A stretch of DNA of 10,901 nucleotides from Alphaproteobacteria bacterium (GTDB lineage Bacteria; Pseudomonadota; Alphaproteobacteria; Micavibrionales; Micavibrionaceae), in contig JALZUF010000027.1 in the NCBI GenBank assembly GCA_023301785.1, positions 1 through 10,901 on the forward strand, in the 5' to 3' direction. The stretch's first letter is position 1; the number at the start of each line of letters is the position of its first letter. Shown piece after piece: positions 5,021 through 10,901 of the stretch. Below the pieces are notes generated by a model. The model was given only the letters and a program-made list of their open reading frames with translations, was not told the origin of the DNA and did no database searches. The position numbers and the translations under genes were made by a program.

Positions 5021-7144
5021 ATGAGTAAGAAAAAAAACAAAAATCCAGCAATTTCGGATAATTTAACACGCTCTACTGCTTATATATGGAAAAGCAGACT
5101 AAGCTGGCGCATTATTGGCGCAGTTTTCTTTACGATCCTTTTTGTTCAAGTTGCCATTTTAATTCTGACGATCAAGCAAGAAGAAAATAAGCTTCTTGCT
5201 GAGATCAGAGAAACTGGTCGTTCAGCGATTGCTTCTGTGATTAACCCAAGAGTGGGTGCGTTCCAATCTCCTATTTCAGACATTAGCGCCAATCGTGTTT
5301 TAGGCTCCACAATTGTGAATGGCTTTAGTGTTTATTCAACAGATTACCTTCTTTTAAAAAGTTATGGCGAGGCGGCCACCATTACAATGATGGATCGTGA
5401 CGGCCTGAGCAAAACGTACAGATCTGATAATGGGGGATCTTATGAAGTTGTTTTCCGCCCAGATGATTTAAGAAAATCCTATATTGTTGTTGCCCGACTG
5501 AATTCAGAAAAAGTTGGCGATCTTGTCCTTGAATACGTCAAAGAAACAATGATCATTATGTTATTATTGTCGTTATTTGTAACAACAGTCTTAATGATTG
5601 CCTTAGGTCACTGGTTATTAGAGCCTATTTTATTCATGCGTGATAATTTGATCTTAGCGCGCCAGAACCCTGAGAACCCAAAAATACCTAAAAGTCCCTA
5701 TGCCAATACAGATGAAATTGGCGCGACCATAGAAATGGCGCAAACTTTGATTAATCAAAACGCAGAAAATATGCAGCAGGTGCGTAGTGCAGCCGAAGAT
5801 AAAATCCACAAACTGGCCTACTTTGACCAATTAACTGGCCTACCAAACAGAACATTATTCGCGCAAAAGCTAACTGAGGCCGCCTTTACAGAAGATGCAA
5901 GCAAAGCCAAGAAGTTCGCTATTGTGACATTGGACTTAGATCACTTTAAAGATATCAATGATTCCATGGGGCACTCGGTTGGAGATGCTATCTTGCGTGG
6001 TGTTGCAAAACGCTTACGTTCAAAAATAGATGCAGAAGCCGTTGTAGCGCGCGCCGGTGAGGATGAATTTGCTGTCACTATGCCGCTTAATGACGAGTTC
6101 AAAACAGCCAACGATTTAGGGGCGTACGTTGCCAACCTAATCCGTGATAAAGAATTTGTGGTTTATAACGAGTCTTTCCAAGTGAGAAGTTCTATCGGTG
6201 TGGCAACATTTCCAGATGATGGTGAAGATCCAAATACAGTATTGAAAAATGCAGATATCGCGCTAAACCGCGCAAAAGAAGAAGGTCGCGACCGTATTTG
6301 TGAATATACAGAAGACTTTGATCGCGCCGTTCAGCAACGCTTTAAAATGTTGCGTGATCTACGTGATGCGCTAGAAAACGATGACTTAACCGTTTTCTTC
6401 CAACCACAATTTGATTTGAAATCTGGTAAGATTATTGGCGCAGAAGCCCTGATCCGTTGGTTCAAAAAAGACAAGAGCAAAGCCGGTGGCTCCTACATCT
6501 CCCCTGCTGAGTTTATCCCTATTGCAGAACAATCAGGTCTGATTGTGCCTATCGGGGATTGGGTTCTAAAAGAAGCCTGTAAGACAGCCAAAGGATGGCA
6601 CGACAAAGGTCAAGAGATTCGTATTGCGGTTAACGTATCTGGCGCACAATTTTATCAAAGTAATCTGGTGAAAAACACACAAGAAGTGATCAAGGCTTTT
6701 GACATTCGTCCAAACTTGATTGAGCTTGAAGTCACAGAAAGTGTGTTCATGGATGATATCTCTATCGCTGTTGATACCCTGAAAGGCTTGCATGAGCTTG
6801 GCGTTGAGCTAGCCATTGATGACTTTGGAACTGGGTATTCATCGCTCGCTTATTTACGTCAGTTCAATATTGATCGTTTGAAAATTGACCAATCTTTTAT
6901 TCGTAATGCCTTAAACAATCCTGATGATGCGGCGATTACACGCACAATCATTAGCCTTGGTCATTCGCTTAACCTGCAAGTTATTGCGGAAGGTGTTGAA
7001 ACCAAAGATCATGAGACATTCTTATTGGCCGAAGGTTGTGACGAAGTGCAAGGCTTCCGTTATTGTAAGCCAATTCCAAAAGACGAATTCTGGCAATTTG
7101 TCACTGACTATAATGGATCATTAGACAGCTTCGATAATGAATAG
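5021..7144 (+). CDS. Membrane GGDEF-EAL protein, probable c-di-GMP phosphodiesterase
   Basis: A 707-residue inner-membrane signalling protein. In order: a Lys-rich cytoplasmic N-terminus, membrane helix 1 at about 30-50, a periplasmic sensor region at about 51-176, helix 2 at about 177-198, a HAMP-like linker at about 199-255, a GGDEF domain at about 265-425 and an EAL domain at about 445-690. The GGDEF domain retains DQLTGLPNR at 269-277 and Asp305/Asp307, but the signature is GEDEF at 346-350, with Glu347 replacing the second glycine. No RxxD inhibitory site precedes it, so cyclase activity is doubtful. The EAL domain keeps Glu475 (EALIRW), Asn538, Glu573 (VTES), Asp600-Asp601 (DDFGTGYSSL), Lys621 (LKID), Glu657/Glu660 (AEGVE) and Gln677 (VQGFRYCKP), all expected for an active phosphodiesterase. 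The likely role is hydrolysis of c-di-GMP under control of a periplasmic signal, with the degenerate GGDEF perhaps sensing GTP. The signal is unknown. Confidence 0.95.
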   Translation: MSKKKNKNPAISDNLTRSTAYIWKSRLSWRIIGAVFFTILFVQVAILILTIKQEENKLLAEIRETGRSAIASVINPRVGAFQSPISDISANRVLGSTIVNGFSVYSTDYLLLKSYGEAATITMMDRDGLSKTYRSDNGGSYEVVFRPDDLRKSYIVVARLNSEKVGDLVLEYVKETMIIMLLLSLFVTTVLMIALGHWLLEPILFMRDNLILARQNPENPKIPKSPYANTDEIGATIEMAQTLINQNAENMQQVRSAAEDKIHKLAYFDQLTGLPNRTLFAQKLTEAAFTEDASKAKKFAIVTLDLDHFKDINDSMGHSVGDAILRGVAKRLRSKIDAEAVVARAGEDEFAVTMPLNDEFKTANDLGAYVANLIRDKEFVVYNESFQVRSSIGVATFPDDGEDPNTVLKNADIALNRAKEEGRDRICEYTEDFDRAVQQRFKMLRDLRDALENDDLTVFFQPQFDLKSGKIIGAEALIRWFKKDKSKAGGSYISPAEFIPIAEQSGLIVPIGDWVLKEACKTAKGWHDKGQEIRIAVNVSGAQFYQSNLVKNTQEVIKAFDIRPNLIELEVTESVFMDDISIAVDTLKGLHELGVELAIDDFGTGYSSLAYLRQFNIDRLKIDQSFIRNALNNPDDAAITRTIISLGHSLNLQVIAEGVETKDHETFLLAEGCDEVQGFRYCKPIPKDEFWQFVTDYNGSLDSFDNE

Positions 7145-7184
7145 GACTTGTCAGTAAGCGTCCCAATGCTTATAAACGACAACT

Positions 7185-8525
7185 ATGACAACACAAAAAT
7201 TCAGCTCTTATAAAGCGCGCCCTTTAAAAGGCATCGCGCAAATCCCTGGCGATAAATCTATATCGCATCGCTCCCTTATGTTTGGTGGCCTTGCCATTGG
7301 CGAGACTGTTATTCACGGCCTGCTTGAAGGTGAAGACTGCATTCATACTGCCGATGCCATGCGTGCGATGGGCGCGGATATTATATGTGACGACAAGGGC
7401 GTATGGCATTGTCATGGCGTTGGTACTGGCGGCTTGAACGAGCCAACAGACATTCTTGAAATGGGTAATAGTGGTACATCAACGCGCCTGCTTATGGGCT
7501 TAGTTGGAGGGCATAATATAACAGTCACTTTTAGCGGCGACGGTAGCCTGAACAAACGCCCTATGGGCCGTGTCATTAAACCTCTTGAACAAATGGGTGC
7601 AAAAGTTATGAGCGCGGATGGCGGACGCCTGCCCCTGACCATCACAGGACCAGAAGATACGTTAGCGATTAAGTATAAATTACCTGTTGCCAGCGCGCAG
7701 GTAAAATCATGTGTGATGTTGGCAGGATTATCTGCCGCAGGCACGACCAGCGTGATTGAAACAACACCCACACGTGACCATACCGAAAATATGCTACGCG
7801 CCTTTGGCGTACCTGTTGAAGTAGAAGACCTCGAAGATGGCGCACAAAAAATTAGTCTGACGGGCGGACAAGATCTCAAAGGCACAACTGTGCATGTACC
7901 AAGTGACCCAAGCAGTGCCGCCTTCCCTACGGTTGCGGCGTTGATTGTTGAAGGATCAGAAATTGAGATGCGCAATATCTTGATGAATGATCGCCGCAAC
8001 GGAATTTACACCACATTAAAAGAAATGGGTGCAGACATTGAATTTAAAAATGAACGCATTGAATCTGGCGAAGATGTTGCCGACCTGATTGTACGCGGCA
8101 CAGGCAGTCTAAAAGGAATTGATGTTCCCGCCAGCCGCGTGCCGAGTATGATTGATGAGTTCCCTATCCTAGCAGTGGCCGCATCCTGCGCGAACGGCAC
8201 AACAACGATGACAGGTCTGGAAGAATTACGTGTTAAAGAAAGTGATCGCTTATTGATGATGTTTGAAGGCCTAAAAGCCAACGGCGTCGATTTGGAAATG
8301 GGCGAAGATTGGCTGACGATCCGTGGAAACGGTTCACCACCAACAGGCGGCGGCGAAGTTGAAACCGCCCTTGATCACCGCATCGCGATGAGCTTTATGG
8401 TGCTGGGCATGGCCACATCAAACCCAGTGACAATCGATGACAGTGCGCCAATCCGCACCAGCTTCCCTAATTTCGTAGATTTAATGCACGATTTAGGCGG
8501 CAACATGATGCCAAAGAATAGTTAA
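7185..8525 (+). CDS. aroA: 3-phosphoshikimate 1-carboxyvinyltransferase (EPSP synthase, class II)
   Basis: Transfers enolpyruvate from PEP to shikimate-3-phosphate in the shikimate pathway to aromatic amino acids. The 446-residue protein follows the class II pattern known from Agrobacterium: PGDKSISHRS at 21-30 (Lys24, Ser25, Arg29), GLLEGEDCIHT, LVGGH, KRPMGR, ASAQVKS, SMIDEFPILAVAA with catalytic Asp324 and Glu325, ELRVKESDRL with Lys351 and Glu352, and LDHRIAMSF. The PEP-site loop reads GNSGTSTR at 94-101. It keeps the glycine (Gly97) that glyphosate-tolerant class II enzymes such as CP4 replace with alanine. The gene starts 40 bases after the GGDEF-EAL stop, with a weak 6-bp hairpin (7155-7172) and no clear Shine-Dalgarno in between. 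AroA is usually followed by cmk in alphaproteobacteria; here two extra genes intervene. Confidence 0.97.
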   Translation: MTTQKFSSYKARPLKGIAQIPGDKSISHRSLMFGGLAIGETVIHGLLEGEDCIHTADAMRAMGADIICDDKGVWHCHGVGTGGLNEPTDILEMGNSGTSTRLLMGLVGGHNITVTFSGDGSLNKRPMGRVIKPLEQMGAKVMSADGGRLPLTITGPEDTLAIKYKLPVASAQVKSCVMLAGLSAAGTTSVIETTPTRDHTENMLRAFGVPVEVEDLEDGAQKISLTGGQDLKGTTVHVPSDPSSAAFPTVAALIVEGSEIEMRNILMNDRRNGIYTTLKEMGADIEFKNERIESGEDVADLIVRGTGSLKGIDVPASRVPSMIDEFPILAVAASCANGTTTMTGLEELRVKESDRLLMMFEGLKANGVDLEMGEDWLTIRGNGSPPTGGGEVETALDHRIAMSFMVLGMATSNPVTIDDSAPIRTSFPNFVDLMHDLGGNMMPKNS

Positions 8526-8538
8526 TACGCGCCTTTTG

Positions 8539-8567
8539 TTGACATATTATCACTCAATATTTATAAA
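8539..8567 (+). promoter_or_regulatory. Near-consensus sigma70 promoter
   Basis: TTGACA at 8539-8544 is a perfect -35 element. TATAAA at 8562-8567 (5 of 6) follows after exactly 17 bases, and the surrounding DNA is very AT-rich. The start of transcription should be near 8575, about 28 bases before the ATG at 8603. This is the strongest promoter-like sequence in the window, and it drives a gene of unknown function. Confidence 0.75.
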
Positions 8568-8602
8568 TATCTTTATTATAAATTTTAGAAAAGACATAGA
8601 TC

Positions 8603-9064
8603 ATGCTTGGTAACATCTTAGAGAAACTGTCATCTGTCGATTTACTCGAAGATTTCTTTCATGGAACTACTCCATATTATTCTAATGAGGGTTTTTTGCG
8701 CTTTGATTTAGAAGAGTCGAAAGGCTTCAAAAGCTTAACATCGATAACAAGGCAAGCAACAAATAAAAAAGCATTAGGGCTTAAGGTAAATAGCAATGAG
8801 GATTTTGCTTCAATCGAACTACACAGTGCCGATCAAAACACATCAGTGACTTATACTACCAATGATCCTGAAACAGGAAAACCATCTTGGACTATTCAAC
8901 ATACGTCTAGTAGCTACGACGAACCTACATCACTATCTTTTGAATCAGAGGAAGAGGCAAGCACAGCACTAAATACAATTTTAGAAACTGAACCAGCTGT
9001 TCTTCGCCTAATTCAAACGTCAAGAATCGCTCCAGTACAATTGATACGCTCCACAGTTTCATAA
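8603..9064 (+). CDS. Hypothetical soluble acidic protein
   Basis: A 153-residue protein that I do not recognise. It has no signal peptide or membrane helix. The N-terminus (LGNILEKLSSVDLLEDFF) looks helical. The middle, about residues 65-115, alternates short Ser/Thr-rich strands (SIELHSADQ, TSVTYTTND, SWTIQHTSS, TSLSFES), suggesting an antiparallel beta sheet. An acidic stretch, ESEEEASTALNTILE, then begins a C-terminal helix. Overall it is acidic in the second half. The gene stands alone with a near-consensus promoter at 8539-8567 and a hairpin right after its stop (9067-9097), so it is a self-contained transcription unit. Only a weak purine run precedes the ATG. Codon use is more AT-rich than in aroA. 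The function is unknown. Confidence 0.7.
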   Translation: MLGNILEKLSSVDLLEDFFHGTTPYYSNEGFLRFDLEESKGFKSLTSITRQATNKKALGLKVNSNEDFASIELHSADQNTSVTYTTNDPETGKPSWTIQHTSSSYDEPTSLSFESEEEASTALNTILETEPAVLRLIQTSRIAPVQLIRSTVS

Positions 9065-9066
9065 GG

Positions 9067-9100
9067 CATAGAAACTAAATTTTATTTAACTTCTATGTTT
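9067..9100 (+). terminator. Hairpin terminator after the hypothetical gene
   Basis: CATAGAA at 9067-9073 pairs perfectly with TTCTATG at 9091-9097. Inside it TAAAT (9076-9080) pairs with ATTTA (9084-9088) around a TTT loop, with AC/AC mismatches between the two helices. A short T run follows at 9098-9100 and continues as CTTC. It lies two bases after the plus-strand stop codon, and its right arm covers the stop codon of the convergent lipoprotein gene. The stem is AT-rich, so efficiency is uncertain. Confidence 0.5.
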
Positions 9101-9689
9101 CTTCAACCTTATATCGCAACCAGTTATCTAAGCTGCGGATATTTGGTTGCTCACCATTAGCATGAATATAGCTATCGATGACGTAGGTAGTGCCCGTTTC
9201 TATTTCAATGATAGTTGCGGTGTTATGCGGATACACGCCCATTACTAAATTCCCTTTGAACGCAGGATTACCAACACTATGAAATTTTAAAAACTTGGCA
9301 TCAGCCATAAAATTTAAATATTTTGTTGTGTTAATTGTCTCGTCTATACAATCAAGTTCTTGATAGCTCTGGCGACGCAAGGGGGCTTTGGGAAGATCAT
9401 CTTCCGTGTTGGCAAGCTTACCTGTATATTGCTCCATCAAAGCAATAGCTTTACCAATTTTAACACGTTCTTGGCTTGCATCTTTGACGGGCTTTTTAAA
9501 GATCTTTGAAATCTGTTTCCACTCGTGATTATTAAATCCAAGCCGAATAGATTTGGTACAGCCATAACCATGACAGTATAAAAAATCATCTTTGCTGGCG
9601 TTTGGATCAGGGTATTGCCCCAAGTTTAAACCTGCCCCACCAGAGCAAGAAACCAGCATTAAAAATGAGATGAGAAATAAAAACTTCAT
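9093..9689 (-). CDS. Predicted lipoprotein with a possible Cys-His-Asp triad
   Basis: A protein of 198 residues when started at the ATG at 9689; an ATG at 9698 adds three residues. MKFLFLISFLMLVSC is a compact lipoprotein signal with lipobox LVSC, so the mature protein should begin at Cys15 and be lipid-anchored. The mature part has a second Cys-containing stretch, YCHGYGCTKS, and then a conserved-looking C-terminal half: LDCIDETINTTKYL, FHSVGNPAFKGN, YPHNTATIIEIETGTTYVIDSY and a closing NWLRYKV. The order Cys114 ... His155 ... Asp172 (numbering from 9689), with the His and Asp on adjacent predicted strands, resembles papain/transglutaminase-like enzymes. That reading is inferred from pattern only. 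The gene converges on the hypothetical gene at 8603 and diverges from cmk with a short gap. No strong Shine-Dalgarno favours either start. Confidence 0.72.
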   Translation of the reverse strand: MKFLFLISFLMLVSCSGGAGLNLGQYPDPNASKDDFLYCHGYGCTKSIRLGFNNHEWKQISKIFKKPVKDASQERVKIGKAIALMEQYTGKLANTEDDLPKAPLRRQSYQELDCIDETINTTKYLNFMADAKFLKFHSVGNPAFKGNLVMGVYPHNTATIIEIETGTTYVIDSYIHANGEQPNIRSLDNWLRYKVEET

Positions 9690-9727
9690 GGCTATCATTT
9701 TAAGCCAAGCTGGTTTAAATACTACCT

Positions 9728-10375
9728 ATGAATAAAAATTTCGTTATTGCCATCGATGGCCCCGCAGCAAGCGGTAAAGGATCCTTGGCAAAAAAGCTGG
9801 CTAAACATTACAATTTTGATTTTTTGGATACAGGCGCACTTTACCGTCGTGTGGCCTTGAAATGTATCGAAAGAAGCTTAGAACCAGACAAAACAGACAG
9901 TATTATCCAAATTTCGTACGATTTAGCGCAAAATCCGCTAAAATCATATGATGATAATGAGCTTCGTACTAATGAAGTGGGCGAAATGGCGTCAAAAATC
10001 GCCCAAATTCCCGATGTTCGTAAGAATTTAGACGATTTACAGCGTAATTTTGCGAAAAACGCACGAAAAGGCGCTGTTTTGGATGGTCGTGACATCGGCA
10101 CAGTGATCTGCCCCAATGCCGATGTGAAGCTGTTTATCACCGCCTCCATCGAAAAAAGAGCCGAAAGACGTCATAAAGAGTTGCTTTTCAGAGGTATAAA
10201 CGTTACAAAACCTGAAGTTTTGGCAGAAATGCAGGAACGGGATACGCGGGATGGTGAACGTCTAGATGGACATTTAGCACCCGGCCATAATGCCCATGTA
10301 ATCGATACGTCTGATATGACCCCTGAACAGGTGATGGACGCAGCGATTGAAATCATTATGCCCCTTTACAAGTAA
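9728..10375 (+). CDS. cmk: Cytidylate kinase
   Basis: Phosphorylates CMP and dCMP with ATP in the cytoplasm, recycling the CMP released by RNA turnover and lipid synthesis. The 215-residue protein has the P-loop GPAASGKGS at 11-19, the DTGALYR motif at 34-40, the CMP-binding loop DGRDIGTVI at 119-127, and the LID/arginine segment RDTRDGER at 171-178. It ends with the usual AAIEIIMPLYK. It is slightly shorter than the E. coli enzyme (227 residues), as is common in alphaproteobacteria. The ATG at 9728 gives the expected N-terminus; no convincing Shine-Dalgarno is seen. It precedes rpsA, its customary partner, but is separated from it by a terminator and a 180-base leader region. Confidence 0.97.
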   Translation: MNKNFVIAIDGPAASGKGSLAKKLAKHYNFDFLDTGALYRRVALKCIERSLEPDKTDSIIQISYDLAQNPLKSYDDNELRTNEVGEMASKIAQIPDVRKNLDDLQRNFAKNARKGAVLDGRDIGTVICPNADVKLFITASIEKRAERRHKELLFRGINVTKPEVLAEMQERDTRDGERLDGHLAPGHNAHVIDTSDMTPEQVMDAAIEIIMPLYK

Positions 10376-10377
10376 GG

Positions 10378-10413
10378 GCCCTTAAGCGCGCAAGCGCGAG
10401 GAGGCTTTTTCTT
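10378..10413 (+). terminator. Rho-independent terminator after cmk
   Basis: Directly after the cmk stop, CGCG-CAAG-CGCG (10387-10398) forms a GC-rich hairpin. The outer bases GCC (10378-10380) and GGC (10403-10405) can extend the stem with internal mismatches and wobbles. Five T (10406-10410) follow, then CTT. It should end or attenuate cmk transcription before rpsA. Confidence 0.55.
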
Positions 10414-10421
10414 CCAAAACT

Positions 10422-10427
10422 TATAAT
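10422..10427 (+). promoter_or_regulatory. Candidate -10 element for rpsA
   Basis: A perfect TATAAT lies just downstream of the cmk terminator, but no -35 match is seen at 16-18 bases because that position falls in the terminator stem. If used, transcription would start near 10434, giving an rpsA leader of about 120 bases. Confidence 0.35.
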
Positions 10428-10463
10428 GGATTTATGTCGCGGGCCCCTATAAAAAACTTAGGC

Positions 10464-10546
10464 GCCGTAAAACGATGGCATAGGTTCATAAATCAAACTA
10501 AAGAAAGACTCGGTCTTAAGCGAAATCGTAAAGACTGAGTAATAGG
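10464..10546 (+). promoter_or_regulatory. Structured leader of rpsA
   Basis: Two hairpins can be drawn in the 180-base gap between cmk and rpsA. The first is small: GCCGT (10464-10468) with ACG-(AT)-GGC (10472-10479). The second is strong: ACTCGGTCTT (10508-10517) pairs over all ten positions, with one G-U, with AAGACTGAGT (10531-10540), enclosing a 13-base loop. It ends 14 bases before the rpsA ATG, next to the AGG at 10544-10546 that probably serves as the ribosome-binding site. S1 represses its own translation in E. coli through leader hairpins, so an autoregulatory element is a reasonable inference. Confidence 0.45.
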
Positions 10547-10554
10547 TACTTACT

Positions 10555-10901
10555 ATGGCTCAAGCAGCTAAAACTATTCCCGATAGGGAAGAATCCACGG
10601 AATTTGCCGCTCTTTTAGAGAGCTCCATGGAATCACAAGCCAAACAAGGCAGTGTGGTTAAAGGTAGAATTATCGAAGTACAAAATGATGCCGTTATCGT
10701 TGATGTCGGCCTCAAATCTGAAGGAAGGATTTCTCTTAGAGAATTTGCCGTCCCTGGACAAGAACCAGAAATCAAACTTGGTGACGAAGTAGACGTATTT
10801 GTTGACCGTATGGAAGACAGAAATGGCGAAACCGTTTTATCACGTGAAAAAGCCCGCCGCGAAGAAGCATGGGTTGAGATGGAAATCTCTCACAAGAAAA
10901 A
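10555..10901 (+). CDS. rpsA: 30S ribosomal protein S1, N-terminal part
   Basis: The frame opens at ATG 10555 and runs without a stop to the window end: 115 complete codons plus two bases. The N-terminus (MAQAAKTIPDREESTEFAALLESS) is followed by a first S1/OB domain from about residue 33: GSVVKGRIIEVQNDAVIVDVG, KSEGRISLREF, LGDEVDVFVDRMEDRNGE and LSREKARREEAW. This sequence is diagnostic of bacterial S1, which binds mRNA on the small ribosomal subunit and helps unfold it for initiation. A full protein would be about 550-570 residues, so about a fifth is present. The ATG is preceded by AGG at an 8-base spacing. Many genes in this window lack a clear Shine-Dalgarno, which fits reliance on S1. 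Confidence 0.96.
   Translation, partial: MAQAAKTIPDREESTEFAALLESSMESQAKQGSVVKGRIIEVQNDAVIVDVGLKSEGRISLREFAVPGQEPEIKLGDEVDVFVDRMEDRNGETVLSREKARREEAWVEMEISHKK

Noticed and set aside
7412..7999. A 195-codon minus-strand frame inside aroA
   Set aside because: It is antisense to the strongly conserved AroA core, and its Pro/Ser/Arg-rich composition is typical of a shadow frame.
9690..9698. ATG at 9698 as the lipoprotein start
   Set aside because: The second ATG at 9689 gives a typical lysine-then-hydrophobic lipoprotein signal; the longer form remains possible.
1..10901. tRNA or rRNA genes, CRISPR arrays, insertion sequences, prophage or toxin-antitoxin genes
   Set aside because: I looked for cloverleaf arms, regularly spaced repeats, transposase motifs and terminal inverted repeats and found none that hold up.

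Overview
The window looks like chromosomal DNA from an AT-leaning alphaproteobacterium. The support is the order aroA - cmk - rpsA at the right end, which is typical of Alphaproteobacteria, together with an AroA of the class II (Agrobacterium-like) type. Codon and base use are moderately AT-rich, so an uncultivated or small-genome lineage is plausible, but the sequence alone does not fix the genus.

Left part (1-1640, minus strand): cysS, preceded by an unannotated 36-codon gene at 1470-1580 whose product is one-third cysteine and looks like a very small metallothionein. Each of the two has its own TATAAT-type promoter on the minus strand. The leader of cysS holds a palindrome and a 13-codon ORF.

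Middle left (1636-4709, plus strand): a tightly packed four-gene operon. It runs folE (GTP cyclohydrolase I), pyrC (E. coli-type dihydroorotase), an EamA/DMT-type permease and a membrane-anchored DUF2726 protein. The junctions are a 1-base overlap, a 4-base overlap and a 4-base gap. CysS, FolE and PyrC are all zinc enzymes, which makes a metal-thiolate peptide beside them worth noting.

Middle (4710-7144): a 311-base non-coding stretch with a candidate promoter and a long structured leader, then a two-membrane-segment GGDEF-EAL protein. Its GGDEF signature is degenerate (GEDEF) and its EAL motifs are intact, so it probably acts as a c-di-GMP phosphodiesterase.

Right part (7185-10901): aroA; then two poorly known genes sitting between aroA and cmk, where many alphaproteobacteria have nothing. 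One is a soluble acidic protein under a near-consensus sigma70 promoter. The other is a convergent lipoprotein with a possible Cys-His-Asp triad. They are followed by cmk, a terminator, a structured leader and the first 115 codons of rpsA, cut by the window end. No tRNA, rRNA, CRISPR array, insertion sequence or phage gene was seen.
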